Positions 8,708 through 18,278 of a stretch of 64,000 nucleotides of DNA are shown piece by piece; within the stretch, counting starts at the first letter, position 1, and each line of letters opens with the position of its first letter. The position numbers and the translations under genes are program-made. This stretch comes from CAWKGC01 sp963849005 (GTDB lineage: Bacteria > Pseudomonadota > Gammaproteobacteria > Burkholderiales > Usitatibacteraceae). The stretch spans positions 682,001 through 746,000 of the forward strand of contig CAWKGC010000023.1 in NCBI GenBank assembly GCA_963849005.1, written 5' to 3'. The notes below the pieces were generated by a model. That model was not told where the DNA came from. It made no database searches and saw only the letters and a program-made list of their open reading frames with translations.

Positions 8708-9934
8708 TCAGCTCTGAACCGGAATATTCAGCAAGGCGGGATCGGCGGTGGACGCATGCTTCCGCGAAAAGTAGTCGCGCGATTGCATCTCCCGCATGCG
8801 GCTCGCGGTGCGGCCGAACTCCTTGCGCACCGTGAGCGACGGGCCGTGCGCCTCCTGCGTCTCGGCGATGAGCTCCTCGGGCTGCGCGGCCGCCGACACG
8901 ATCAGGCGCACGTGCCGGTCGTAGAAGACGTCGATCATCCACGTCAGGCGCCGGATCACGTCGGTGTGCTGCGGCGCGAGCACCGGGATGCCCGACACCA
9001 GCACGGTGTGGTACGCGCTTGCGATCTCGAGGTAGTCGACCTGCGAGCGCGCCTCGACGCAAAGCTCGTCGAACGCGAACCAGATCACGCCCTTGGCGCG
9101 GCGCCGGAAACGGATCTCGCGACCGCCGACGCCCAGCGCCCCGTCCTCGGCGTAGCTGGCCTTGGACATCGCATCGAAGGCGCGGGCGAGCTCGCGGTCC
9201 GCGCGCTCGCCGAGCGGCACGTGATACACCTTGAGTCCCTCGAGGATGCGGCGGCGGTGGTCGGTGCTGCCCGCGAGCTCGAGCACGTCGAGGTCGCGCT
9301 TGAGGATTTCGATCGCGGGCAGGAAACGCGCGCGCTGCAGGCCGTTGGGATAAAGGTCGTCGGGGCGGTAGTTCGAGGTCATCACCAGCACCACGCCCTT
9401 GGCGATCATGAGCTCGAGCAAGCGGCCGAGGATCATCGCGTCGGCGATGTCGGAGACGTGGAACTCGTCGAAGCAGAGCAGGCGCAGCTCGCGCGCGATC
9501 TCCGACGAGATCAGGTCCAGCGGGTCCTCGTTTCCCGAAAGCGCGCGCATCCGGCCGTGGATCTCGCGCATGAACTCGTGGAAGTGCACGCGGCGCTTGC
9601 GCCGGTGGCGCGACACCTTGAAGAAGGCGTCCATCATGAGCGACTTGCCGCGCCCGACGCCGCCCCAGATGTAGATGCCGCGCGGCGGCTTCCTTCCCGC
9701 GCCGAGGTTGGTGACCAGGCGGTTGATCTTCCCCTGGCGGTAGAGGCGGTACTGCTCGAGTTCGCCGAACAGTCGCTCGAGGTTTTCCAGCACGTGCAAT
9801 TGCGCGCCGTCGGACTGGTAATCGCCGCGCTGGCTGAAGTGCCAGAACCACTCCAGCGGGCCGGAGAACTCCGTCGGCTCTTCCGCCTCCTCTTCCCCGG
9901 CCGTCAGGATGTCCAGTTCGTCGGCGTTTTCCAT
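8708..9934 (-). CDS. zapE: Cell division protein ZapE (AFG1-like ATPase)
   Basis: This 408-residue P-loop ATPase fits ZapE/YhcM, a cytoplasmic divisome-associated ATPase that modulates Z-ring stability (characterised in E. coli) and is related to mitochondrial AFG1/LACE1. Walker A is GGVGRGKS (91-98) and Walker B is LLCFDEFHVSDIADAM (starting about 152). The arginine-containing TSNYRPDDLYPNGLQR motif follows. Length is slightly above the usual 360-380 because of an acidic N-terminal extension (EEEAEEPTE). It is the last gene of the TCA supra-operon, as in many betaproteobacteria. It is separated from lpd by a large palindromic repeat that could uncouple its transcription. Confidence 0.93.
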   Translation of the reverse strand: MENADELDILTAGEEEAEEPTEFSGPLEWFWHFSQRGDYQSDGAQLHVLENLERLFGELEQYRLYRQGKINRLVTNLGAGRKPPRGIYIWGGVGRGKSLMMDAFFKVSRHRRKRRVHFHEFMREIHGRMRALSGNEDPLDLISSEIARELRLLCFDEFHVSDIADAMILGRLLELMIAKGVVLVMTSNYRPDDLYPNGLQRARFLPAIEILKRDLDVLELAGSTDHRRRILEGLKVYHVPLGERADRELARAFDAMSKASYAEDGALGVGGREIRFRRRAKGVIWFAFDELCVEARSQVDYLEIASAYHTVLVSGIPVLAPQHTDVIRRLTWMIDVFYDRHVRLIVSAAAQPEELIAETQEAHGPSLTVRKEFGRTASRMREMQSRDYFSRKHASTADPALLNIPVQS

Positions 9935-9947
9935 TCAGGCCTGGAAA

Positions 9948-10109
9948 AGAAAAAGCAATGGAACCGCCGATGAACGCCGATGAACGCCGATGAAAACCCT
10001 ATGTGTGGATGGCTGCGACCGCCACTACGAAGCCTTGAACCAAGAACGTCTTGCCCTTGCTTTTATCGGCGTTCATCGGCGTTCATCGGCGGTTCCAAAC
10101 TGCTTTTCG
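9948..10109. repeat. Palindromic GCCGATGAAC element, copy 2
   Basis: The arms are about 9959-9995 and 10061-10097, with the same tandem GCCGATGAAC core as copy 1. Flanking AAAAGCA/TGCTTTT complementarity extends the stem with a small bulge. One arm has GATGAAAA where the others have GATAAAA. The 65-nt loop differs completely from the other copies. The element fills the whole gap between the lpd stop (10110) and the zapE start (9934). Confidence 0.9.
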
Positions 10110-11541
10110 TCAGCTATTGAGGGAACGCTTGTCGACGGAGAGAGCGGCCTCGCGCATGACCTCGGAAAGGGTCGGGTGGCCATGGCAGATGCGCGCGATG
10201 TCCTCGGAGGAGCCCTTGAACTCCATCGTCGTCACGCCTTCCTGGATGAGGTCGGAAGCGTGCTCGTGGATGATGTGCACGCCCAGCACCTCGTCGGTGG
10301 CCGCATCGGCAATCACCTTCACGAAGCCCTGCGTGGCACCGGTGCCCAGCGCGCGGCCGTTGATCGAGAACGGGAACTGGCCGGTCTTCACCGCGCGGCC
10401 CTCGGCCTTCAACTGCTGCTCCGTCCGGCCCACCCACGCGATCTCGGGCGAGGTGTAGATGATCCACGGGATGCAGTTGTAGTCGATGTGCGGCTTCTGC
10501 CCGGCGATGAGTTCGGCGACCATCACGCCCTCATCCTCGGACTTGTGCGCGAGCATGGGGCCGCGCACCACGTCGCCGATCGCCCAGACGTTGGGGAGGT
10601 TGGTGCGGCAATGGTCGTCAACCTCGATGAAGCCGCGATCGCTCACCTTCAGGCCCACCGTGAGCGCGCCGAGACCGTCGGTGTTGGGCACGCGGCCCAC
10701 CGAGACCACGAGCTTGTCGCACTCGAGCTTCTGCGCGAGGCCCTTGTCGTCGGTGTAGTCCACCGTGATGCCGGTCTTCTTCGTCGTCACTTTCTCGATC
10801 TTCACGCCCAGCTTGATGGCCAGGCCCTGCCCCTTGGTGAAGACCTTCCAGGCCTCCTTCGCGATGGCGTCGTCGCAGGCGCCGAGGAAGGCCGGCAGCG
10901 CCTCGAGGATCGTCACTTCCGAGCCCAGGCGCCGCCAGACGCTGCCCAGCTCCAGCCCGATCACGCCGGCGCCGATCACGCCGAGGCGCTTCGGGACCGC
11001 GCCGAGCGCCAGCGCGCCTTCGTTGTCGCAGATGTCCTTGTTGTCCACGACGATGCCCGGCAGGTGGCGCGCCTTCGAGCCGGTCGCGACGATCACGTGC
11101 TTCGCCTGCACTTGCTCCTTCTTCTCGCCGTTGGCCACCTCCACGGTGTACAGGTCGCCTGCCGAGATGAACTTGCCGAATCCCTGCAGCCACGTGACCT
11201 TGTTCTTCTTGAACAGGTATTCGATGCCCTTGGTCATCTTGGTGACGATGGCGTCCTTGCGCGCCTGCATCTTGCCCAGGTCGAACTTCGCGCCCGGAAA
11301 CGGCGATGCCGTGGGCCTCGAGGCCGTGGGAGACTTTCTCGAATTCCTCCGACGATGCGAGCAGCGCCTTGGAAGGAATGCAGCCGACGTTGAGGCAGGT
11401 GCCCCCGAGCGCAAGTTCGCCCGCGGGGTTCCTCCAGCCTTCGATGCACGCGGTCTTGAAGCCCAGCTGCGCGGCGCGCACCGCGGCGATGTACCCGCCG
11501 GGGCCGGCACCGATGATGAGGACGTCGAATTGTGAGGGCAT
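10110..11541 (-). CDS. lpd: Dihydrolipoamide dehydrogenase (E3), one frameshift
   Basis: This FAD flavoenzyme reoxidises the lipoamide of 2-oxoglutarate dehydrogenase (and probably other 2-oxoacid dehydrogenases) with NAD+. The FAD-binding motif GAGPGGYIAA starts at residue 11, and the redox disulfide motif GGTCLNVGC (Cys49, Cys54) follows. A second nucleotide-binding motif (GVIGAGVIGLELGSVW) and the C-terminal His/Glu interface motif region HIIHEHASDLIQEG are present. The reading frame breaks once near 11294 (tccggcgcg read as tccgggcgcg, a +1 insertion); the repaired length is about 476 residues, normal for E3. It lies downstream of odhA-odhB with one small membrane-protein gene between. 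Confidence 0.95.
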
Positions 11542-11566
11542 GGAAGTGCTTTCCGTTAAGGGGCGA

Positions 11567-11854
11567 TCAATGCAGCCAGAGCCGCGAGAGGTGCACGCCG
11601 ATGCCGGCGCACAGGCCCGCGGCGAGCGGCGGGACTTTCCCGATGAACATCGGCGGGTGCTTCGCCAGCCGCAGGAGCCACAGGACGATGGCGAAAGAAA
11701 GGCCGACGCCGACCGAGACCGCGAAATGCTTCGGCACGTACAAGCCGAGCAGGCGCTCGAAATAGACGATCAGGAAGCCCAGCAGGAGCCCCGATAGCAC
11801 GAAGGCAAGCGCCTGTCGGGCGAGCCTTGCCGGCTTCCATCGCTTGCGCGCCAA
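11567..11854 (-). CDS. Small hydrophobic protein between odhB and lpd
   Basis: This 95-residue basic membrane protein has three likely transmembrane helices: ALAFVLSGLLLGFLIVYF, a segment around VSVGVGLSFAIVLWLLRLA, and a weaker PLAAGLCAGIGVHLSRLWL. I do not recognise the family. The longest open frame starts at TTG (11854), one base after the odhB stop, so it would be translationally coupled; a GTG inside the first helix is the alternative start. Codon use and unbroken reading argue for a real gene. Position suggests a membrane role linked to central metabolism or simple co-transcription. Confidence 0.6.
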   Translation of the reverse strand: MARKRWKPARLARQALAFVLSGLLLGFLIVYFERLLGLYVPKHFAVSVGVGLSFAIVLWLLRLAKHPPMFIGKVPPLAAGLCAGIGVHLSRLWLH

Positions 11855-11855
11855 G

Positions 11856-13062
11856 TCAGAGGTCTAGCAACAGGCGCGCGGGATCTTCGAGCGCCTCTTT
11901 CATCGCCACGAGCGGCGAGCACCGCTTCGCGCCCGTCGATGATGCGATGGTCGTAGGACATCGCGAGGTAATTGATCGGCCGGATGACGACCTGGCCGTT
12001 CTCGACGACGGGGCGCTCGCGCGTGGCATGCACGCCCAGGATCGCGCTTTGCGGCGGGTTGATGATCGGCGTCGAGAGCATCGAGCCGAACACGCCGCCG
12101 TTGGAGATCGAGAACGTGCCGCCGGTGAGTTCCTCGATGGTGAGCTTGCCGTCCTTCGCCTTCACGCCGAATTCCGCGATCGCCTTCTCGATGTCGGCGA
12201 TCGACATCAGGTCGGCGTCGCGCAGGATCGGCACCACCAGCCCGCGCGGCGAGCCGACCGCGATGCCGATGTCGTAATAGCCGTGGTAGACGATGTCGGT
12301 GCCGTCGATCGAGGCGTTGACGACCGGGTACTTGCGCAGCCCGTGAAGCGCGGCCTTGACGAAGAACGACATGAAGCCGAGCTTCACGCCGTGCTCCTTC
12401 TCGAAGCGGTCCTTGTACCGGTTGCGCAGGTCCATCACCGGGGCCATGTTGACCTCGTTGAAGGTGGTGAGGATGGCGGCGGTCGATTGCGATTGCACCA
12501 GCCGCTCGGCGATGCGCTGGCGCAGCCGCGTCATCGGCACGCGCTGCTCGGCGCGGGCGCCCTGCGGAATGCCTGCTTTCGGGGCGGCAGGTTTCGCCGC
12601 CGCGGGCGCAGGCGTCGCCGGCGCGCCGACCACGTCCTGCTTGGTCACGCGGCCGTCGCGGCCGGTGCCCGCAACGCTTGCGGTGTCGAGGCCTTTCTCG
12701 GCAGCGATCTTGGCGGCCGCCGGAGACGCAGCTTTCGCGCCGGACGCCGCGGCAGGCGCGGCAACGGCGGGAGCGGCGGGCGGCAGGGCGGCAGGCGGCG
12801 GCGCGGCCGCAACCGAGCCCTTCGCCTCGGTATCGATGACCGCGAGCACGTCGCCGCTGGCGACCGAGGCGCCGTCGGCAGCCACGATCTTCACCAGCAC
12901 GCCGTCGGACGGCGAAGGTGTCTCGAGGACCACCTTGTCGGTCTCGATGTCGATCAGGTTCTCGTCGCGCTTCACCGCTTCGCCGACCTTCTTGTGCCAG
13001 GTGACGAGCGTCGCCTCCGAGACGGATTCCGAAAGCTGCGGGACCTTCACTTCAACTTGCAT
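11856..13062 (-). CDS. odhB: Dihydrolipoyllysine succinyltransferase (2-oxoglutarate dehydrogenase E2), one frameshift
   Basis: E2 transfers the succinyl group from lipoyl to CoA. It has an N-terminal lipoyl domain with the modified Lys in IETDKVVLE (Lys43), an Ala/Pro-rich linker, a peripheral-subunit-binding domain (AAEKGLDTASVAGTGRDGRV) and a C-terminal acyltransferase domain. The catalytic His is in MSYDHRIIDGREAV. A +1 insertion near 11915 shifts the last 20 or so residues. Repair gives an end of LVAMKEALEDPARLLLDL, the normal family C-terminus, with a stop at 11856-11858 and about 401 residues in all. It begins 31 bp after odhA. Confidence 0.94.
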
Positions 13063-13093
13063 GGTTTTTCCTTTTTGTCCGGCTCGCGCGACC

Positions 13094-15931
13094 TCAGGCC
13101 GCCGCCTTCTTGCCGCTCGCATCCCACGTGAGCGCCGCTTCGACCAGCTGCCTTTGCTGCTCGTTGTGCAGGCTCAGGTAGCCCGCCGCGGGCGAGGCCG
13201 CCGATGCGCGCCCGGCATAGGACAGCACCTGGTCGCCGCCAAGGTGGCGGGCAAGGTAGTGCTGGATGCGGTGCCATGCGCCCTGGTTGCCGGGCTCCTC
13301 CTGCATCCACACCACGGATTTCGCGTTCGGATAGAGCGCGATCTGCTCGGCGAACTCCTCGTGCGGGAAGGGATAGAGCTGCTCGATGCGCACCAGCGCG
13401 ACGTCTTCGATGCCCCTCCGGGCGCGCTCCGCGGCGATGTCGTAGTAGACCTTGCCGGAACAGAAGACCACCCGCTTCACCTTCTTTGGCGCGGGCTTCT
13501 CGGGGTCGCCGATCACGCACTGGAAGCCGCCCCTGGCAAGGTCCTCGAGAGGCGACGAGGCCTCCTTCTTGCGCAGCAGGCTCTTGGGCATCATGACGAT
13601 GAGCGGTTTCCTCAGCGGCCGGATCACCTGGCGGCGCAGCATGTGGAACAGCTGCGCGGGCGTGGAGGGAACGACCACCTGGATGTTGTGCTCCGCGCAC
13701 AGCTGGAGGTAGCGCTCCAGGCGCGCCGAGGAGTGCTCGGGGCCCTGGCCCTCGTAGCCGTGGGGCAGCATCATCGTCAGCCCGCACAACCGGCCCCACT
13801 TCGCCTCGCCGGAAGCGATGAACTGGTCGATCACGACCTGCGCGCCGTTGGCGAAGTCGCCGAATTGCGCCTCCCAGATCACCAGCTCGAAGGGGTGCGC
13901 CGAAGCGTAGCCGTACTCGAAGCCGAGCACCGCTTCCTCGGAGAGCAAGGAGTCGATCACGAGGAAGTTGGCCTGCCCCTGGCGAATGTGCTGCAGGGGA
14001 AGGTAGGCGCCCGAGTCCCACCGCTCGCGGTTCTGGTCGTGGAGCACGGCGTGGCGGTGGGCGAAGGTGCCGCGGCCGCTGTCCTGCCCTGACAGGCGCA
14101 CCGGATGGCCCTCGTCGACCAGGGCCGCGTAGGCCAGGTTCTCGGCCATGCCCCAGTCCAGCGCGATCTTGCCTTCGCCCATTTCGCGGCGGGCCGCGAG
14201 CAGGCGTTCCACCGTCGGGTGCAGCTTGAAATCCGCCGGAATGCTGGTGAGCAGCCTCGACAGGACCTTGAGCTTGGCCACCGGCACGGCAGTGACGGCG
14301 GGGCGCCGCCACTCGACGTCCATGTAGGGCGCCCAGTCGACCGCGAGCGCGGGCCTGAGCCCGTAAAGGATCTTCGGATTGATCGGCTTGCCCGCGTCGA
14401 GCGCGGCGCGCAGGCTCGTCACCAGCTCATCGGCCTGTCCCGGGGCGATGACGCCTTCCTTCTCCAGCTTGTCGGCGTAGAGCTTGCGCGTGCCCGGATG
14501 CTGGGCAATGCGCTTGTACATCAAGGGCTGGGTGACGAACGGTTCGTCCTGCTCGTTGTGCCCGAGCCGGCGGAAGCACACCATGTCGATCACGACGTCC
14601 TTGCGGAACTTCATGCGGTAGTCGAGCGCGATCCTCGCCACCATCGCGACCGCCTCGGGGTCGTCGCCGTTCACGTGGAAGACCGGCGCCTCGATCATCT
14701 TCGCGATCCCCGTGCAATAAAGCGACGAGCGGCTGTCGCGCGTGTCCGAGGTGGTGAAGCCGATCTGGTTGTTCACGACGATGTGGATCGTGCCGCCGGT
14801 GCGGTAGCCGCGCGTCTGCGAAAGCGCCATGGTCTCCATCACCACGCCCTGCCCCGCAAAAGCGGCATCGCCATGGATCAGGAGCGGCAGGACCTGCCCG
14901 CCGTTGTGGTCGCCGCGGCGGTGCTGGCGCGCGCGCACCGAACCCTCGACCACCGGGTTCACGATCTCGAGGTGCGAAGGGTTGAACGACAGCGTCAGGT
15001 GGACCGCGCCGCCGGCCGTCTGGATGTCCGACGAGAAGCCCTGGTGGTACTTCACGTCGCCCGACGAGAGCGCGGTGGCCTTCTTGCCCTCGAATTCCGA
15101 AAAGAGGTCGGCGGGGATCTTGCCGAGGTTGTTCACGAGGACGCCCAGCCTGCCGCGGTGGGCCATGCCGATCACGACTTCCTTCAGGCCGGCGGCCCCG
15201 CCCTCCTCGATGATGATGTCGAGCATCGGGGTGAGGCTTTCGCCGCCCTCCCCCGAGAAGCGCTTCTGGCCGACGTAGCGGGTATGCAGGTAGCGCTCGA
15301 GCGTCTCGGAGGCCGTGATCCGGTCGAGCAGGAAGCGCTTCTCGTCCGCGGAGAGCTTCGGCGTGGACAGCGTCCCCTCGAAGCGGTCGCGGATCCAGCG
15401 CTTCTCCTCCATCGACGACATGTACATGTACTCGATGCCGATCGTGCCGCAATAAGTCCTCCTCACAGCGGCCACGATTTCCCTGAGCGTCATGCGGTCG
15501 CGGCGGTTCGCCCACGACCCGGCCAGGAACTCGCGGCCGAGGTCTTCCTCGCGCAGGCCGTAATACTCGAGTTCGAGCTCCGGCACCGGCGACTTGTCCA
15601 TCCGGTTCAGGGGATCGAGCTGCGAATAGCGCGAGCCCGTGGTGCGGTGCGCGCGGATGAACTGGAGGACCCGCGTCTGCTTCTCGTCTTCTCCCGCCAT
15701 CGGGCCTGCCGCGCGCGCGCCCTGCCGCGCTTGCCGCGCGAATGCGTCGATCACCGGGCCGTGCGCGACGTCGCGGGCCGTGCCGGCCTGCCAGGCGTCG
15801 AACCGCGCGCGCCATTCCGGCGCCACCGAGGCGGGGTCGGCGATGTAGCGCTCGTAGAGCTCCTCGACGAACGCGGCATTGCCGCCCGACAGGTATGACG
15901 ACGTTTCGAATTCCCGCATCACGCTCGACAT
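13094..15931 (-). CDS. odhA: 2-Oxoglutarate dehydrogenase E1 component
   Basis: The 945-residue thiamin-diphosphate enzyme decarboxylates 2-oxoglutarate and reductively succinylates the lipoyl group of OdhB. The N-terminal E1 signature SSYLSGGNAAFVEELYERY matches the E2-docking region of SucA/OdhA proteins. The substrate region YHQGFSSDIQT and the ThDP/Mg region GDAAFAGQGVVMETMALSQ are intact. The C-terminal transketolase-like domain includes LTMMLPHGYEGQGPEHSSAR. Length is normal (930-960) and there is no frameshift. It starts 13 bp after gltA stops. A tail of KKAAA is slightly unusual but harmless. Confidence 0.97.
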   Translation of the reverse strand: MSSVMREFETSSYLSGGNAAFVEELYERYIADPASVAPEWRARFDAWQAGTARDVAHGPVIDAFARQARQGARAAGPMAGEDEKQTRVLQFIRAHRTTGSRYSQLDPLNRMDKSPVPELELEYYGLREEDLGREFLAGSWANRRDRMTLREIVAAVRRTYCGTIGIEYMYMSSMEEKRWIRDRFEGTLSTPKLSADEKRFLLDRITASETLERYLHTRYVGQKRFSGEGGESLTPMLDIIIEEGGAAGLKEVVIGMAHRGRLGVLVNNLGKIPADLFSEFEGKKATALSSGDVKYHQGFSSDIQTAGGAVHLTLSFNPSHLEIVNPVVEGSVRARQHRRGDHNGGQVLPLLIHGDAAFAGQGVVMETMALSQTRGYRTGGTIHIVVNNQIGFTTSDTRDSRSSLYCTGIAKMIEAPVFHVNGDDPEAVAMVARIALDYRMKFRKDVVIDMVCFRRLGHNEQDEPFVTQPLMYKRIAQHPGTRKLYADKLEKEGVIAPGQADELVTSLRAALDAGKPINPKILYGLRPALAVDWAPYMDVEWRRPAVTAVPVAKLKVLSRLLTSIPADFKLHPTVERLLAARREMGEGKIALDWGMAENLAYAALVDEGHPVRLSGQDSGRGTFAHRHAVLHDQNRERWDSGAYLPLQHIRQGQANFLVIDSLLSEEAVLGFEYGYASAHPFELVIWEAQFGDFANGAQVVIDQFIASGEAKWGRLCGLTMMLPHGYEGQGPEHSSARLERYLQLCAEHNIQVVVPSTPAQLFHMLRRQVIRPLRKPLIVMMPKSLLRKKEASSPLEDLARGGFQCVIGDPEKPAPKKVKRVVFCSGKVYYDIAAERARRGIEDVALVRIEQLYPFPHEEFAEQIALYPNAKSVVWMQEEPGNQGAWHRIQHYLARHLGGDQVLSYAGRASAASPAAGYLSLHNEQQRQLVEAALTWDASGKKAAA

Positions 15932-15944
15932 GAATACCTCGCTT

Positions 15945-17252
15945 TCAGGCGCGCCTGGCCATCGGCACGACGTCGCGCTTCTTCGCGCCCTGGTAGAGCT
16001 GGCGCGGGCGGCCGATCTTCTGCTCGGGGTCCGAGATCATCTCGTTCCATTGCGCGATCCAGCCCACGGTGCGGGCAAGCGAGAAGATGCACGTGAACAT
16101 CGAGGTCGGGATGCCGAGCGCGCGCTGCACGATGCCCGAGTAGAAGTCCACGTTGGGATAAAGCTTGCGGCTGACGAAGTACTCGTCTTCCAGCGCGATC
16201 TTCTCCAGCGCCATCGACAGCTTGAAGAGCGGGTCGTTGTGCAGGCCGAGTTCGTCGAGCACCTCGCGGCAGGTCTCCTGCATGAGCTTGGCGCGCGGAT
16301 CGTAGTTCTTGTACACGCGGTGGCCGAAGCCCATCAGCTTCACGCCGGAGTTCTTGTCCTTCACCTTGGCCACGAACTCGCCGATCTTCTCCACGCCGCC
16401 ATTCTTCTGGATGTCGGTAAGCATGTTCAACGCCGCCTCGTTGGCGCCGCCGTGCGCCGGGCCCCACAGGCAGGCGATCCCCGAGGCGATGCAGGCAAAG
16501 GGGTTGGCGCCGGACGATCCGGCGAGGCGCACGGTGGACGTGGACGCGTTCTGCTCGTGGTCGGCGTGCAGGATGAGGATCCGGTCGAGCGCGCGCACCA
16601 GCACCTCGTTCGACTGGTACTCCTCGGCGGGCACGCCGAACATCATGCGCATGAAGTTGCCCGTGTAGGAGAGCGAGTTCTTCGGGTACATGAAGGGCTG
16701 GCCCATGTTGTACTTGTAGGCCATCGCGGCGATCGTCGGCAGCTTCGCGATCAAGCGGAAGGCCGAGACCTCGCGGTGCTCCGCGTTGGTGATGTCGAGC
16801 GAGTCGTGGTAGAACGCCGACAGCGCGCCCACCACGCCCACCATCACCGCCATCGGGTGCGCGTCGCGGCGGAAACCGGAGAACAGGCGCGCGATCTGCT
16901 CGTGCACCATGGTGTGCCGCGTCACCGTGAAGTCGAATTCCTTCTTCTGCTGCGCGTTGGGCAGCTCGCCCTTGAGCAGGAGGTAGCAGACCTCGAGGAA
17001 ATCGCAATTGGTCGCGAGTTGCTCGATGGGATAGCCGCGATACAGCAGCACGCCCTCGTCGCCGTCGATGTAGGTGATCGACGAGCTGCAGCTCGCCGTG
17101 GACAGGAAGCCCGGGTCGTAGGTGAACATCCCGGTCTGCCCGTAGAGCTTGCGTATGTCGATCACGTCCGGCCCGATGGTCCCCCCGTAAACCGGGAATT
17201 CGATCGGCTTGCCTCCGTCGAGGGCAAGCGTGGCTTTGCTTTTGGCGTCCAT
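15945..17252 (-). CDS. gltA: Citrate synthase, hexameric type
   Basis: The 435-residue enzyme condenses acetyl-CoA and oxaloacetate to citrate. Key segments are the His-containing LILHADHEQNAST, the GPAHGGANEAAL loop, and FGHRVYKNYDPRA with the substrate-binding His and Arg. Its length and N-terminal beta-domain (starting ATLALDGGKPIEFPVY) mark it as the NADH-sensitive type II enzyme of Gram-negative bacteria, distinct from the shorter methylcitrate synthase at 25786-26943. It lies between sdhE (23 bp upstream) and odhA (13 bp downstream), clearly within one operon. Confidence 0.97.
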   Translation of the reverse strand: MDAKSKATLALDGGKPIEFPVYGGTIGPDVIDIRKLYGQTGMFTYDPGFLSTASCSSSITYIDGDEGVLLYRGYPIEQLATNCDFLEVCYLLLKGELPNAQQKKEFDFTVTRHTMVHEQIARLFSGFRRDAHPMAVMVGVVGALSAFYHDSLDITNAEHREVSAFRLIAKLPTIAAMAYKYNMGQPFMYPKNSLSYTGNFMRMMFGVPAEEYQSNEVLVRALDRILILHADHEQNASTSTVRLAGSSGANPFACIASGIACLWGPAHGGANEAALNMLTDIQKNGGVEKIGEFVAKVKDKNSGVKLMGFGHRVYKNYDPRAKLMQETCREVLDELGLHNDPLFKLSMALEKIALEDEYFVSRKLYPNVDFYSGIVQRALGIPTSMFTCIFSLARTVGWIAQWNEMISDPEQKIGRPRQLYQGAKKRDVVPMARRA

Positions 17253-17275
17253 GTGCGTTTCCCTTGTGCGGCCGT

Positions 17276-17515
17276 TCAGGCCAGTTGCAGCATGCGCACC
17301 AGCGGTGCGAGATCTGCGTCCTCGCAGGGCGTGCGCCCCATTACCATGTCCAGCAGGTCGTTGTCGGGCAGCTTCAGCAGCGCATCGAGCTTCCGGAGGC
17401 CCGCTTCATCCAGTCGCTTGAATTCACCTTCGAAAAACCGTTCAAACACCAGGTCCAGCTCGAGCAGCCCCCGGCGGGAACGCCAGCGCAGCCTCTCGGT
17501 CTCCCGGTCGTCCAT
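17276..17515 (-). CDS. sdhE: FAD assembly factor SdhE
   Basis: The 79-residue acidic helical protein carries the RGxxE motif (RGLLE, 15-19) that defines SdhE/YgfY/Sdh5. This factor promotes covalent flavinylation of the SdhA subunit in the cytoplasm. Its place directly after sdhB and before gltA is the usual betaproteobacterial order. Length matches the family (80-90). Confidence 0.92.
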   Translation of the reverse strand: MDDRETERLRWRSRRGLLELDLVFERFFEGEFKRLDEAGLRKLDALLKLPDNDLLDMVMGRTPCEDADLAPLVRMLQLA

Positions 17516-17581
17516 GTCTCGTGCCTTCCGCTCGCCGGTGTTGAGCGGCGCCGATGCGTCCGCTCCAACACCGTTCCCGAT

Positions 17582-18277
17582 CTAGACCGCCCTCCTCACC
17601 ATCATTTCCTTGATCTTTCCGATGGCCAGCGTCGGATTGAGCCCCTTCGGGCAGACGTCGACGCAATTCATGATCGTGTGGCAGCGGAACAACCTGTAGG
17701 GATCCTCGAGGTTGTCCAGCCGTTCATTGGTCGCCTGGTCGCGGCTGTCGGCAATGAAGCGGTAGGCGTTCAAAAGTCCCGCGGGGCCGACGAACTTGTC
17801 CGGGTTCCACCAGAACGACGGGCAGACGTCGAGCAGCAGGCGCACAGGATGCATTCGTAGAGGCCGTCGAGCTCGGCGCGCTGCTCCGGGCTTTGCAGGC
17901 GCTCCTTCTCCGGCATCGGATTGTCGTCGATGACGTAAGGGGTCACCGAGTGGTACTGGTTGAAGAACGCCGTCATGTCGACGATCAGGTCGCGGATGAT
18001 CGGCAGTCCCGGCAGCGGGCGGATGACGACCGGTTCCTTCAATTCCGACACCGGGGTGATGCAGGCCAGCGCCGTTCTTGCCGTTGATGTTCATCGCGTC
18101 CGAGCCGCACACGCCCTCGCGGCAGGAGCGGCGCAGGCTGAGCGAATCGTCGATCGACTTGATGCGGATCAGCATGTCCAGCAGCATCCGGTCGGCCGGC
18201 CCGGGCTGCACGTCGTAGTCCTGGAAGTACGGCTTGGCGTCCTTCTCCGGGTCGAAGCGCTCGATCGAGAATTTCAT
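17582..18277 (-). CDS. sdhB: Succinate dehydrogenase iron-sulfur subunit, two frameshifts
   Basis: SdhB passes electrons from SdhA flavin to quinone through three Fe-S clusters. The 2Fe-2S motif CREGVCGSDAMNINGKNG is near residue 53. The two other cluster regions are CILCACCSTS-CPSFWWNPD and CHTIMNCVDVCPKGLNP. The frame breaks near 18070 (+1) and near 17826 (-1), after which it is restored, so total length (about 231 codons) is unchanged and normal. Paired opposite indels in such a conserved protein point to read error. It begins one base after the sdhA stop. Confidence 0.93.
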   Translation of the reverse strand: MKFSIERFDPEKDAKPYFQDYDVQPGPADRMLLDMLIRIKSIDDSLSLRRSCREGVCGSDAMNINGKNGAGLHHPGVGIEGTGRHPPAAGTADHPRPDRRHDGVLQPVPLGDPLRHRRQSDAGEGAPAKPGAARRARRPLRMHPVRLLLDVCPSFWWNPDKFVGPAGLLNAYRFIADSRDQATNERLDNLEDPYRLFRCHTIMNCVDVCPKGLNPTLAIGKIKEMMVRRAV

Positions 18278-18278
18278 G

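Noticed and set aside
8647..8835. Small frames reading FIGVHRRSSAV across the palindromic repeats
   Set aside because: They are translations of the repeat arms, appear at several loci and overlap the ends of real genes.
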